Below are positions 23,343-35,700 of a stretch of DNA of 64,000 nucleotides, piece by piece. This stretch comes from Parietaria judaica (Eukaryota; Streptophyta; Magnoliopsida; Rosales; Urticaceae). The notes under the pieces are model-generated. The model searched no databases. It saw only the letters and a list, made by a program, of their open reading frames with translations, and had not been told where the DNA came from. A program made the position numbers and the translations under genes. The number at the start of each line of letters is the position of its first letter. The first letter of the stretch is position 1. The DNA lies in assembly GCA_954871525.1 (NCBI GenBank), contig OX940861.1, positions 9,346,842-9,410,841 of the forward strand, written 5' to 3'.

Positions 23343-26300
23343 ATGAGCTCCAGGATAGAAATCCCTTGCTATGATGGCAAGATAGATTTTAGTAGTTGGA
23401 AAAAGAAGATGAGGGCTCTGTTGTCCCACAACAAAGTCCTCATCGCTCTACAATCCAATGCTGAATTATGGTCCAAGGATCAGATTTCCAACAAGAGTGA
23501 AATCAACGAAGAAGCATATAGCCTGATAGTTTTAAACCTATCAGACTCTGTGCTCAGAAAAGTTGATGGAGAAGAATCTCCTCTTGGAATTTGGGAAAGG
23601 CTGAATTCCTTGTATTCTGTTCAGTCTGCTCCAAATCTTGTATATCTTAAAGGGGCTTTGTTCTCTTTCAAGATGGATACAAGTAAAACACTTGAGGGAA
23701 ATCTTGATGAGTTTTTAAAACTAACCCAAGTGTTTAAAGGAACTGATCAGGACCTGAATGAATCCAACCTTTCCATGATTCTCCTAAATTCCCTCCCTGA
23801 GCAGTATCACGTTGTTAAGGATGCTCTTCAATACTCAGGTACTGTTCCCAAGCTAGAGTTGATAATCTCAGGTCTTAAGGCTAGAGAGTTAGAACTTAAG
23901 AATAGTAAGAGGTCAAGCAACAACCTGTTTGTGAGAGGAGGGTCTAGTTTAGGACATAACCCTAAGTTTAGTAAGGGTAAGGACAAACCTAGGTTTCAGA
24001 ATGAGGGGAGTAACATAGAGGGTAGAAAATGCTTTAACTGTGGTTAGATAGGACATCTTAGAAGGAATTGCAATAAACCCTTGAAACCCCTAAAACCTAG
24101 GCATAAGATCCAACAAAACAATTCAGAGAACAATGTTGCATGTACACAGTCAAATAAACCTGAAATCTATGAAGTTCTCACTGCTGCTACTAAAGTAAGC
24201 AATAAGAAATGGATCTTAGATTTAGGGTGCTCTTTTCACATGACACCAGATAGAAACAGTTTTGATGATCTAACTATAAAGCACACAAATGAGACTGTAT
24301 ACATGGCAACAGATGACCCCCGTGAAGTAGAAGGTATAGGCTCGGTCATTTTTATTAATGAGGAGAAAAATAGGATCAAGCTTACAAATGTTAGATATTT
24401 CCCTGGGATTAAGAAGAACTTGCTATCTTTAGGAGTGTTTGATGATCTAGGCCGTAAATGGAGTGCAGAAAACTCTTATCTTACCATTCTCCACAAGAAT
24501 AAGTTAGTTCTTTCAGCCACTAAGGTCAATAACATCTACATCATGTTAGAAAATAGTGAGTCTAACTTTGCTAATGCTGTATCTCATAGAAACCACCTCC
24601 CAGAAACTGAAAAAGGGCACCTTAGGTTAGGCCATATGAGTCAGCAAGGTCTTAAGATTCTCCATGATAAGGGTATGCTAGGGAAGTTTCCTTTCTCTGA
24701 ATTATCATTCTGTGAACCGTGTGTCCTAGGCAAGCAACATAGGATTAAGTTTAGCAAAGGTACCCATCTCTCCACCCAACCCTTAGATTATGTTCACTCT
24801 GACCTTTGGGGCCCTGAGAGATGTCTCTCTCATGGCAACAATAAATATTTTATGAGCAGTGTTGATGATTACTCTTGGAGAGTATGGACCTTCTTACTTA
24901 GATCCAAGGATGAAGCCCTAGGGAAATTTAAAGAGTGGAAAACCTTAGAAGAAAACCAAACTGGAAAAACCCTTAAGAACCTTAGAACTGACAATGGCCT
25001 TGAGTTCTGCAATGAAGAATTTGACTCTTATTGCAAAACTCATGGAATCCAAAGACATATGACTGTTAAACATACCCCTCAGCAAAATGGGGTTGCTGAG
25101 AGGATGAACAGAACCCTCTTAGAAAAGGTTAGGTGCCTTCTTTTCACTTCTGGATTAGCCAAAACCTTCTGGGGAGAAGCTCTAGCTACTGCAACTTATC
25201 TGATCAATAGAAGTCCTTCTACTGCTATTAACCTTAAGTGTCCCATGGAACTATGGACTGGTAGGAAGGTAGATTTAAGTCATTTGAGGGTTTTTGGTTG
25301 TGCTGCTTATGCACACACCAAGGATGGGAAGCTTGATCCCAGATCTATTAAGTGTATTTTTCTGGGGTATCAACAACAACAGGGAACTAAGGGATATAGG
25401 CTATGGGATAGGAGCTCAAGAGGGGTTAAGATCATAGTAAGTAGGGATGTGATCTTTAATGAATTGAGTTTTCCTTGTAAGTCAACTAGTGACAAACCCT
25501 TAGAGTCTGAGGTCCAAGTTAGTGAACTCGTTAGTACCCAAATTGAGGTGGAGCCTATCTCGGGGAATGATATGGCTCAAGAACAAAATGAGGCACCAGT
25601 TCAAGGTGAATATGGTGAGGGTAGTGAACCAATTGTTCAAGAAAATGTCACTGAGGATATAGAACAATTAGAGGAAACTGATCAGACTCAGTTAGAAAAC
25701 TACCAACTTGCAAGAGATAGAGAAAGAAGACCAATCAGAACCCCCTCTAGATTCTCTTATGCTGATCTTGTGTACACTGCATTAGTTGCAGCACATGAGA
25801 TTCAGATAGATTAACCATACACTTACTTTGAAGCCATTAGGTCTAAGAATAGGGAAAATTGGTTTGAAGCCATGAAAAGTGAAATAGAATCCCTTAGGAC
25901 CAATAAGACTTGGATCTTAATAGACAAACCTAAGAACCAGAGAGTAGTTTAGTGCAAATGGCTGTTCAAAGTAAAAGAGGGAATAAGTGAGAAAGATCCT
26001 CCTAGGTTTAAGGCTAGGCTAGTAGCTAAGGGCTTCACTCAAAAGGAGGGAATTGATTTTCATGAAATCTTCTCTCCTATAGTGAAGTTCAAAACTATTA
26101 GGATCATGCTTGCTTTAGTTGCTCAAGAAGATCTTGAACTTGAGCAACTTGATGTCACAACAGCTTTTCTCTATGGAGAGCTTGATGAGCACATAGTTAT
26201 GAATCAGCCTGAAGGGTTTAAAGACAAAACACATCCTGATAGAGTTTACCTATTGAAAAAATCTCTTTATGGACTAAAACAGTCCCCTAGACAGTGGTAC

Positions 26301-27368
26301 AAGAGATTTGACACATTTGTTACCAACTTAGGTTTTAAGAGAAGTGAGTATGATAGTTGTTTTTACTTTAAGAATGATAATAAGTTTCCTGTCTATCTTT
26401 TACTTTATGTTGATGATATGCTCATTATTAGCAAGTCCTTATCTTCCATTTCCGATATAAAATCAAGTTTGAATTCTGAGTTTGAAATGAAAGACTTGGG
26501 AAATGCTAAGAAAATCTTGGGCATGATCATTGACAGAGACAGGAAAAACAACTTTCTTAAACTTCACCAAAAACCATATCTAAGGAAACTGATTAACAAG
26601 TTTGGAAACCAAAATGCCAAACATGTTAATGTTCCCTTAGCTGGCCACTTTATTTTGGATAAGACTCAATCTCCTAAAACAGCTTCTGAAAAATTAAAAA
26701 TGGAGAATAAGCCTTATTCAAACATAATTGGTTCATTGATGTATGCTATGATTAGCACTAGGCCTGATCTTGCTCATTGCATATCTGTGTTAAGTAGATT
26801 TATGTCTAATCCAGGAATAGATCATTGGAATGCATTGATGTGGGCTGTGAATTATGTGAATAGTACCATTGATATTGGGCTAGTGTATAGGAAAGGATGT
26901 GACTTTACCCTTCATGGCTATGTAGATTCTGATTTTGCTGGTGATAGAGACTCTAGGAAGTCGACCACTAGCTACATTTTTTCTCTGGGTGATTGCTGTG
27001 TTTGTTGGAAAGCAAAAATTCAACCTTTGGTTGCATTGTCTACCACTGAGGCTGAATATGTGGCTCTTGCTGATTGTATTAAAGAGGCTATATGGTTACA
27101 AGGTTTCTTAAGGGAAAATAAGTTAGTTTCCGAAAGTACTAAAGTGTTCTCTGATAGTCAAAGTGCTTTACATTTAAGTAAAAACCTTGTTTATCATGAA
27201 CGTACTAAACATGTCGATGTTAGATTCCACTTTGTTCGTAATCTAATAAGTGCAGGTACAATACGCGTGGAGAAAGTTGCCACAGAGGATAATCCTGCTG
27301 ATATGGGCACCAAAGTTGTCACAGGACAGAAATTCAAACATTGTTTGAATTTACTACACGTTGGCTAA
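23343..27368 (+). pseudogene. copia GAG-POL polyprotein with three in-frame stops
   Basis: One frame runs throughout, broken only by TAG (24045), TAA (25812) and TAG (25950); there is no frameshift. Domains in order: UBN2-type GAG (LEGNLDEFLKLTQVFKG, about residues 118-134), a CCHC zinc knuckle split by the first stop (CFNCG...IGHLRRNC), and protease, where the usual WILDSG reads WILDLG, so the position after the catalytic Asp is changed. Next are the integrase zinc-binding (HLRLGHMSQQG ... CEPCVLGK) and core domains (HSDLWGP, RTDNGLEF, NGVAERMN), RT (QLDVTTAFLYGEL, catalytic LLYVDDMLI) and RNase H (VDSDFAGDRDSRKS, STTEAEYVAL, FSDSQSALH). It ends LLHVG with TAA. The full polyprotein would be about 1340 residues. 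It is not autonomous as it stands; movement in trans is possible. Confidence 0.93.
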
Positions 27369-27466
27369 GGTCCCGTCGGGTGTCTTATTGTCGTTTAGAG
27401 TCGAGCGATGATAAGACACATTGCCTGATGATGAATATGTCCTATGATGCTGAATGTGGCGCCACA

Positions 27467-27475
27467 GGTGGAGAT
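27467..27475 (+). promoter_or_regulatory. copia polypurine tract
   Basis: GGTGGAGAT directly precedes the TG of the right LTR; it primes plus-strand synthesis. A GTGGCGCCAC palindrome lies just upstream. Confidence 0.85.
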
Positions 27476-28187
27476 TGTTGTGAGTGGCTCCACTGAGAAG
27501 GCCCAGGATTAAGGCCCATATTCATTAGGCCCAAACGACACTAAGGCTTATGTAATAAAGCCTGAATTCAGCATTAGTAAACGACTTGTCGTTAAGATGA
27601 GTGCAGAGTCATGTCGTATTGAGGATAATGACACATGGCTTAATCTAAGCCATCGGTGGTTGCTGATCCAACGGTCTACACTTGCCCGTGCCCTCAGCTC
27701 ATATAAAAGGGAAGCTAAGCTTGCCCTAATCCGATCGTGAAGAAAGCAAGGAAGGGGAGAGAGAGAGAGCTAATCGCCGGCGAGAATCTGAGTCCAAAGC
27801 CTGCTTCTCCAAGGATCTTTTCGGGGTAATCCGAGCTACACGGCGAGGCACAATCGTCACTGATTGTTCCGGTGAGACCTAGGGTTTCACTGGATCTCCA
27901 ACTGTCTTGAATCAGTTGGTGGATGAGCCTGCGTGTTGTGATCAGGAGGATTCGAGGAATCAGTACCTCTCAGATCTCGCGACGATCAGCTCCGTCCTCC
28001 CAATGATGCGGATGGACTCTGAAGGCTGATTTACTTCTAGAAAATCAGTGTTGAGCTCAGTCGATCAGGTTTTATTGTTCTTTAACTTCTTGCATGTAAT
28101 CTTGAGTTGATTGTAATCGAGTTTAGTTGTTTTAGTGTTTGATTCTGTTGATCTGTTTGGGTTGTGTATACTCGTGTATTTGTAACA
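27476..28187 (+). repeat. copia 3' LTR
   Basis: 712 bp, same length as the 5' LTR and differing at one base by eye (about 27989). The TATA box is at 27702. Confidence 0.95.
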
Positions 28188-28470
28188 ATTTCTTAAGTAG
28201 ATAGTTTTATATTGAGTTTACATAATATTAAAAATATTGCTACGGCTGGTGAAAATATTTCGTAATATAATATCATAGACATATTAAATTACCAAATCTC
28301 GTGTTATTTTTATTTTTTTCTCTTTCTAATAACCAGTTATTCGTCTATTTGTTTACTTGATTTAAATCAGAATCAATTCGGTCATGATATTTATAGATAA
28401 GGCATAAGCAATTCTTTAAGCAGATTTGACCATATTTTTCATGTTTTTGAAGTACCATTCATTTTTTCTA

Positions 28471-29155
28471 GGCTTAATTGCGGCAAAAAGACCCAAGCTT
28501 TGGTCAAATTATCTCCCATGTACCAAATTTTCATAAATGACAGCAATAATACCCAAACTCAATGTTTGGGAGTTGACCGAGGAAATATGTCCATGTTGCC
28601 ACGTGGCATGCCACATGGCACTTGGTTGCCACGTGCCTGCCACGTGGCATGCAACGCAATTATTATTATTTAAATAATTTAAAAAAAATATTTTTTTTAA
28701 AACTTTTTTATTTTTTTAAAAAATTAAATTGTTTTTTTTTTTAAATTAAACAATTTTATTCGACGCGTTAACCAGATCGGAAACGGAGTTCAAGTGAACC
28801 GTGAACGGTGATTTTTATTTCGTTCTACCCACTTTTTTAAAAATAAATAATTATAACCAACTATGAATATTTAAATTTAAATATTCATTATTTGTTATTA
28901 TTGGAAAAAATAATTATTTTTTAAAAATAAAAAAAATAAAAATATTTTTTTATAAAAATTATTAAAAATTCAATAATTACGTGGCATGCCACGTGGCGAC
29001 CAAGTGTGACGTGACAAAGGCTAATAGTCACATGGAAAGATTTCCTCGGTCAACTCCCAAACAGTGAGTTTGGGTATTATTGTCGCCATTTATGGAAGTT
29101 GGGTACACGGGAGAGAATTTGACCAAAGGTTGGGTCTATTTACCGCAATTAACCC
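28471..29155. mobile_element. Mutator-like MITE with 9-bp target duplication
   Basis: Long inverted repeats of about 120-150 bp: the left end starts GGCTTAATTGCGG and the right end reversed starts GGGTTAATTGCGG; both continue through matching TTTGGTCAAATT, GGGAGTTGACCGAGG and ATGCCACGTGGC blocks. TTTTTTCTA flanks both sides (28462-28470, 29156-29164). The core is very AT-rich and non-coding. Four CACGTG G-boxes lie at 28600, 28630, 28641 and 28990. Confidence 0.85.
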
Positions 29156-29164
29156 TTTTTTCTA

Positions 29165-30310
29165 TTATTAGATTAGGCCAACAATAAAATAGTTTGCTTA
29201 GCTTAATTTATTGTTTATCCTTCAATAATTGCAATTGAGTTGAAGTGTACACTTTCCTTTGCCTTTGTTCTTTGACTTTTATCTTCAAACACCAGACCAA
29301 ACAACATTTCTTCATTAGATTAAAATGATCAAAGTGTTAGCTCACAATGATCAAAGCAGCTCAGAACTATAATATAATATAGCCCTTTTAATACGCAGCC
29401 ATTTAGATTTATTACCCAAAACCCCACGCAATTCAAGACAACGATTTTCCAATTTCATACTTTATGACCGTACCATTACTTTGAACTATATATATAGATG
29501 ATCGAATGCTTGTCACTTCAAGACTAATATTTTGTCTATATATTTAAGAACCCTATATTTAACCCAAAGTTCTGGTAAAGCAAATATACATATATTATGT
29601 GGTTGCTTTATCATTCCTCTGAGATAAGTGCATTTTAATTTATTTTTTGCGGAGGAATATCATTTTCAATAAAAATTAGCACAAACAGGACGAAAATGTT
29701 ATATACTGGAAAAAAAATATTAATTGTTCGATAAAAATATTAATTGTTCGATTGCTTACATCAAGGAGGGAGTATGATTTTAATTGATCAATTGTTCTTT
29801 ATGTGATGATAATTAAAAGGATTTTGTAGCTCATCACATGAAATAGAATTATAATATAGTTTGTCTTTAAAGACTCAAGTTAACCTGATTCTATTAAATT
29901 TAACGAAATATTTTTTTGACCTTACTGTATAATATACAAGGAAAACTCTTTCAACTAGGAATCTTATAAAGTTGAATAATAATAATAAATTAAACGTTAG
30001 GTTCCATATGTACTTGACACAATAACAAGTAAAACTCTTTTAACCTAACGTTACAGAAAATACATGAAGAAAGTCCAACGTTAGGAATAAACGATTAACG
30101 TGAAGTCAACATTATCCGGTTCGAAACCCCACTTCACTATTTATTTTGTTTTTATTTATTTTCAAGGATCACGACTATTATTACACTCGCGTATCGTTCT
30201 TATCGTCGTTTTTTTTCTTCATTCTGATCGTGTGTATGTTCTCAAAGACAAACTAAAAATCCAAACCGGTGTGCGTTGAAAAAGTCAACAATACCACGGT
30301 TGTCTCTCAT
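29165..30310. other. intergenic, upstream of the small basic protein gene
   Basis: AT-rich DNA. TATCCGGTTCGAAACCCC at about 30114 resembles a tRNA box B, but no box A is seen at the right spacing. The motif AACGTTA recurs four times at 29993-30082. No gene is seen. Confidence 0.35.
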
Positions 30311-30315
30311 TCTAA

Positions 30316-30322
30316 TATAAAT
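30316..30322 (+). promoter_or_regulatory. TATA box of the gene at 30414
   Basis: TATAAAT lies 98 bp before the ATG; transcription would start near 30345, giving a leader of about 70 nt. Confidence 0.5.
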
Positions 30323-30413
30323 AACACACAGCGCAACTATCTGGACTCCATCACCAACCTCATCGAAGCTCATATCACAACAAGCAGTATACTCATCAGA
30401 GAATCGACCGGGG

Positions 30414-30884
30414 ATGAAGAGTGGCAAAGCGCGAAGCAAGAACCGGTTCGTCCGGATCATCACGCTGCCGATCAGGGCACTGGGGCGGGCGAGGGACCTG
30501 TACGTGAAGGGCATGAACAACGTCGAGCAGCGGCGAATCGGGAGCGGCATGGGCGGTCCGGCTGGCCAGTACCCCAGGCTGCCGAAGAGCTTCAGCGCGA
30601 GGCCCTCCCGCTCCGGCCAAAGCGAGACCGATGACTATGCCGAGCTCGTACGCGCCGCGTCCGCCAGGACGTACGGAGGCGGGATCGATGTTGACGCAAT
30701 TTTCCGCCAGCAGCTCAAGGAGGCGGAGGCGGCTGCGGTGGCAGCGAGTCTGCGTAAGTGTAGCAGCGTGGGGATGGGGAAGATCGACGAGGACGGGCCG
30801 TGCGATTTCGCCCCGAGCCGTCCGGGTTCTCTGTACCCGCGGAGCAGAAGCTTCGCGGTGGCTAAGAGGAGCGTTGTCTTTTGA
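30414..30884 (+). CDS. small basic plant protein of unknown function (LPIRALGRARD family)
   Basis: Intronless frame of 156 residues. The N-terminus is strongly basic (MKSGKARSKNRFVRIITLP) followed by IRALGRARDLYVKGM, a conserved opening I recognise from uncharacterised plant proteins. Further conserved patches are LPKSFSARPSRS, YAELVRAASARTYG, IFRQQLKEAEAAA and SSVGMGKIDEDGPCDF. There is no signal peptide, no clear membrane helix and no known catalytic motif. The basic amphipathic N-terminus could bind membranes or nucleic acid, but that is a guess. GC content is far above the surroundings and the TATA box is well placed, so this is a genuine gene. The annotated start is the first ATG in frame. 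Confidence 0.8.
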   Translation: MKSGKARSKNRFVRIITLPIRALGRARDLYVKGMNNVEQRRIGSGMGGPAGQYPRLPKSFSARPSRSGQSETDDYAELVRAASARTYGGGIDVDAIFRQQLKEAEAAAVAASLRKCSSVGMGKIDEDGPCDFAPSRPGSLYPRSRSFAVAKRSVVF

Positions 30885-30959
30885 TTCTGTATGGGGTTTG
30901 GTCATGCAAGTGATCATCACTAGCTCGGTGGTTTAAGCGTGTGGAATTAGTTTGTTTTT

Positions 30960-32790
30960 TTTTGGTTAAGGTAAATAGCGTTAAAAATACCAATTCTCTT
31001 AAAAAAGTAACGATAATTTTATAAGTAACTTTTCTTTTTTTACCATAAAAAGGTGTCAAAGTCTATAATAGCATGTCAAAAATTCCAAACTAACTTGAAA
31101 AAAAGGTACTCGTGACATGTTTTTACTAAAATTTGACAACTTTAATCTCGTAAAATAAATAAGTACTTATCATTACTTTTCGGTAGAAAAATTGATATTG
31201 TGCCGCTGATATCTTGTTTTACTCGAAGTGTACCTATGTAAATATGTATTTTACAATTATCTCGATTGTATCGTATTAGGAATGTTGGTAATTTAAGAAA
31301 AGAAGAACAAATAAAAAGTATCATCTCTATATTTCATAACAAATAGATTTAGAAACGAATCTGTAGAATGTTCGACTTATAGAGCAATAGTAACAGTACA
31401 AGAATTTGTGTGTTTTTTATGATATATTTTCTCGACCAACTACGTATTCAATTTGAAACGCACTTTATTTCAATTTGTGATAGTAAAAACAATCAATACA
31501 ATGCTTTCTCATTAGATATATCAATGAATTTATTAATGATGGAATCTTCTCTTTCAATGATTTTGAAAACAGTTATAATACTTTTTCATTGGCTCATATA
31601 TATAGCTGATATTTCTATCCACAATATTCATCATTGCATAATGCATTCATACATTTGAAGTCACACGCACAAATCACGGTACATGGGTCCAATAATAGGT
31701 ATTCACATTTTTAATTAATTTAAATCAAGCGAAAAAATATTGAAATATGATGATCAGACATCAACCTTCATGTATATTACTTGTAGTTATTGCTTATTCT
31801 ATAGAAAAATACCATATATTTTGAAATGTACCGATGTATTTTTTATACCTTCAGTTTCAAATTAATATTTTTATAGTTTCAAGGACTGTACTATTTTTCT
31901 AATTTTGTATGTTGCCATAGGTGTCTCGAAGTAGTTGCCTATATGAAACTGATTTATGGCCTAGTTACAAATTGTGAAGAAGAAAAAATCGTCGTGTCTC
32001 TATCGTACCACAAAATTTAATTCTTTATGTGTGTCAAAATCACATTGTCGGTCATGGAATGACAAGTGAAAATTTCAAGTTTTCGTGTATGGTGATCCGA
32101 TCATGGGCGGGAGCTACACAGAGGCGAGTGTATGCTCGGGCACCACTTGAAAAACGGCGCGTAAAAAAATAAAAAATAAAATAGTTTTAAAATAAGAAAA
32201 TATAGATATTATGAATAAAATATCAACAATCAATCGAGTAATAAAATGAGCATGTAGTAGCTTTGGTTGTTGCCTTGATTTCAAGATCTTCCTTTTGGAA
32301 AGATTCAATATCGACTCCTAACACCAACAAAACATACACTTAAAAAAAAAAATTATCATCTTATTTGAGGCAAAATACTGTAATATAATGAGTTATAATC
32401 CTTATATTTTTAGTGATAAAATTTTTAGTGGTAAAATTTTTAATGATATAATTTTATTTTTGTGAAAATAGTTAAAGAAAATTGTTTAGTCTCTATCGTG
32501 AAGTTTCACATAGCAACGTATTATTATTTCACGTTTTTGCTTATTTTGATAGCATTTCTACATAGTTTCAACATATCATAATTATATATTTTTTTTCACT
32601 TTTGATTCTTTCTCATTAATTGTCTTTAATTCATTCAAAATAATTAAATAGTTATAATTATTTCTTAAAAATGCGTCAAAACGTGGTTATTGAGACATAT
32701 ATTTCTGTTTTAGTCGACGATGAATCTAGTATACAATATTTCTTAAAAATAAAAACCGACTTTATTTTTTGTTTAAGATAACTTTATCTA
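30960..32790. other. intergenic, AT-rich, no gene seen
   Basis: Frames here are short with AT-driven composition. A patch at 32100-32310 (CGGGAGCTACACAGAGGCG) looks like decayed transposon sequence. No LTR for the downstream Ty3 element is visible, so that element lost its 5' end. Confidence 0.35.
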
Positions 32791-32791
32791 T

Positions 32792-35700
32792 TTGATTTTT
32801 AATAGATGTTGCAATGTTATTAAGCGATTATGGTCGGTGTTGCAATCGACTAGGTTTGCCCGTCCCATTGCAATCCTAGAGGCAAACCTAGAGACACACG
32901 AGTTAGATTCTGCTCGGTGTCAGTATTTTGCCGAGAACCTAGCCGGACCGGCAATGGAATGGTTTTCAAAGCTGGAACACTGGTCCATCGAAGATTTTGA
33001 GCAACTAACGACCGTGTTCCTCAAACACTTTTCCATGTTTATGGAGACGGAAACGACGGTGGCAAACCTTTATGCCTTGCAGCAAGAGAGAGGAGAGCCA
33101 CTCCGAGACTTCATGGCCAGGTTAAAAAAGACAATGGTCAAAATAAACGGGATCAGTGACGAAACGACCATAGCCGTCCTCACAAGCGGACTATGGTAAT
33201 GACAGTCCAGTTCCAGATAGACCCCGACAACCCAGATCAGTTGGTAGGAATCGGGGTCGGGCTAGACAATAACGTCAGAAAGGAACTCCTCAAATTCCTC
33301 GATTCGCTTGGTCCCATGTGGAAATTCCAGGCATAGACCTAAGCATCACATCCCACCGCCTAATGTGGACCCCAGCTATTAGCCGGTGAAGAAAAAAAGG
33401 CGGAAGTTGGGTCCTGACCGGGCTCAAGCAGTGAACGAAGAAGTAACAAAACTGTTGCAAACCAGGTCAATCCGGGAGGTGAAATACCCGGACTGGTTAG
33501 CAAATACAGTCGTAGTGAAAAAGAAAAATGGGAACGCTAGAGTCTGTATCGACTTTACCGAGCTAAACAAAGCATGCCCAAAAGACAGCTTCTCGATGCC
33601 CCACATCGACCGACTAGTCGAAGCAACGTGCGGACACGAATTGTTGTCATTCATTGATGCGTTCTCGGGATATAACCAAATTCTTATTCACCATAAGGAC
33701 CAAGAAAAAACGGCCTTCATAATTGACAGAGATATCTACTGCTATAAACTGATGCCCTTTGGGTTAAAAAATGTCGGAGCAACATATCAAAGGTTAGTTA
33801 ACCAAATGTTTGACGAGCAACTCGGCAAAACCATGGAAGTCTACATCGATGATATGTTCGTAAAATCCTCCCAAGCAACGGATCACGTATCCCACATAGA
33901 AAAGTGCTTAGCAATACTTCGAAAGTATCAAATGAAGCTTAACCTGACAAATTGTACCTTCCTGGTAACTCCAAAAAGTTCCTGCATTATTTGGTCACAC
34001 AACAAGGAATACGAGTCAATCCCGACCAAATCAAAGCCCTCCAGAAAATGCATTCTCCGAGGACTGTTAGGGAAACACAAAGATTGACAGGGAGAATCCC
34101 AGCTCTTAACCGGTTCATATCAAGAGCAATGACAAGTGTTTGCCTTCTACAAACTCCAGAAATGTGACAAAAAGTCCGTATGGACCGATGAGTGCGATGA
34201 AGCATTCGAAAACCTGAAAAGGTACTTGTCTACTCCACCCATACTCTCTAAACCGATCATGGGAGAGTCGTTACTATTGTATCTGGCAGTCTCACCATCG
34301 GCAATAAGCAGGGTGATAGTAAGAGAAGACTTTGGGGAACAAAGGCCCATATTCTACATCAGCAAATCCTTAGAGGATGCTGAAACTAGATACCCGGCCA
34401 TATAATAACTCGCATTGGCAATGATTACCGCAGCGAGAAAGCTTCGGCTTTACTTCCAGTCTCACACCATTATGGTCATGACTACCCAACCCTTGGGAAT
34501 CATACTTCATAGCCCGAACCAATCGGGAAGACTCACCAAATGGGCAGTCGAGCTCAGCGAATTTGATATAGAATACAAATTTCATAATTGTGCAAAGTCA
34601 CAAGTGTTAGCGGATTTTCTAATCGAAATCCCCGCTGACGGCTCGAAAGAGGGTCACGAAAATGAAGAATGGAGACTCGAGGTAGACGGGGACTCCAATC
34701 AAGGAGGGTCAGGGATTGGAATCCGTGACAAACAACAAGACCGAGTACGAGGCCTTAATAGTTGACCTCAGACTAGCAAAATCCGTAGGAGCCCGTAGAA
34801 TCAGGGCCCACTCCGACTCCAAGCTAGTCACCAGTCAGATCAGTGGTGAATACGCCACCAGAGATGACCAGATGGAAAGATACCTCGCGGTAGTAAAGGA
34901 TCTAATAAGGCAATTTGACCATGCCGAAATAGCTCAAATACTTCAAAGTGAGAGCGCGTCCGCAGACGCATTGGCCGGACTAGCCTCCACATCGGACTCC
35001 GAGATTAAAATAATAATTCCGATCGAATCAATAGACAAACCCAGCGTTACGCGCGAAGTTTGCACCATCCAAATAGAAGAAAATGATTGGAGAACCCCGA
35101 TCATCAAGTATATTCTAACCGGAACCAAACCCCAAGATAAGCAGAAGGCTAGGAAACTTCGGATCCAAAGCACTAATTTTTGCATGATCGGTGGGAAATT
35201 GTACAAACGTAGCTATACCGGGCCGTACCTAAGATGCTTACGAAAAACTGAAGCGCAAATTGTACTCCACGAAATACATGAAGGGGAATGTGGCAATCAT
35301 TCCGGAGGAAGATCCCTGGCCAACAAATCTAAAAGGCAAGGCTTCTTCTGGATCACTATGTTAGCAGACGGAGAAGTCTATGCTAGAAAGTGCGACAAGT
35401 GCCAAAGACACTCCCCGTCCATACACCGGCCAGCAGAAGAACTCTCATCAATTTCCGTCCCCTATCCGTTCATGAAATGGTCCATGGACATAGTCGGATT
35501 TTTCCCTCTAGCCCCGGCCGGAAAAAGGTTCTTACTAGTCACCACAGACTACTTTTCTAAATGGGTAGAGGCCGAAGCGTACGCGAACATAAAAGATGTG
35601 GGTGTAGAACACTTTGTGTGGAAAAACATCATAAGTCGCTTCGGTCTCCCAAAGGAAATTATCGCGGATAATGGACCCTAGTTCATATCCACAAGATTTC

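Larger units (their letters stand above)
22297..28187 (+). mobile_element. full-length Ty1/copia retrotransposon, very young, coding region interrupted
   Basis: Two 712-bp LTRs flank a 4.5-kb interior. ATTTC is duplicated at both ends (22292-22296 and 28188-28192). A primer-binding site complementary to initiator Met tRNA follows the left LTR and a GGTGGAGAT polypurine tract precedes the right one. Gene order (GAG, protease, integrase, RT, RNase H) is that of Ty1/copia. The LTRs differ at one base that I can see. Confidence 0.97.

Noticed and set aside
24045..24047. TAG between GAG and POL considered as programmed readthrough
   Set aside because: It falls inside the CCHC zinc knuckle, not between domains, and two further stops occur in POL, so mutation is the simpler reading.
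30110..30135. Possible tRNA or SINE (GGTTCGAAACCCC)
   Set aside because: Only a box B match; no box A at proper spacing, no cloverleaf and no A-tail.
30396..30920. 174-codon minus-strand frame
   Set aside because: Antisense of the 156-residue basic protein gene, which has the better motifs and TATA box.
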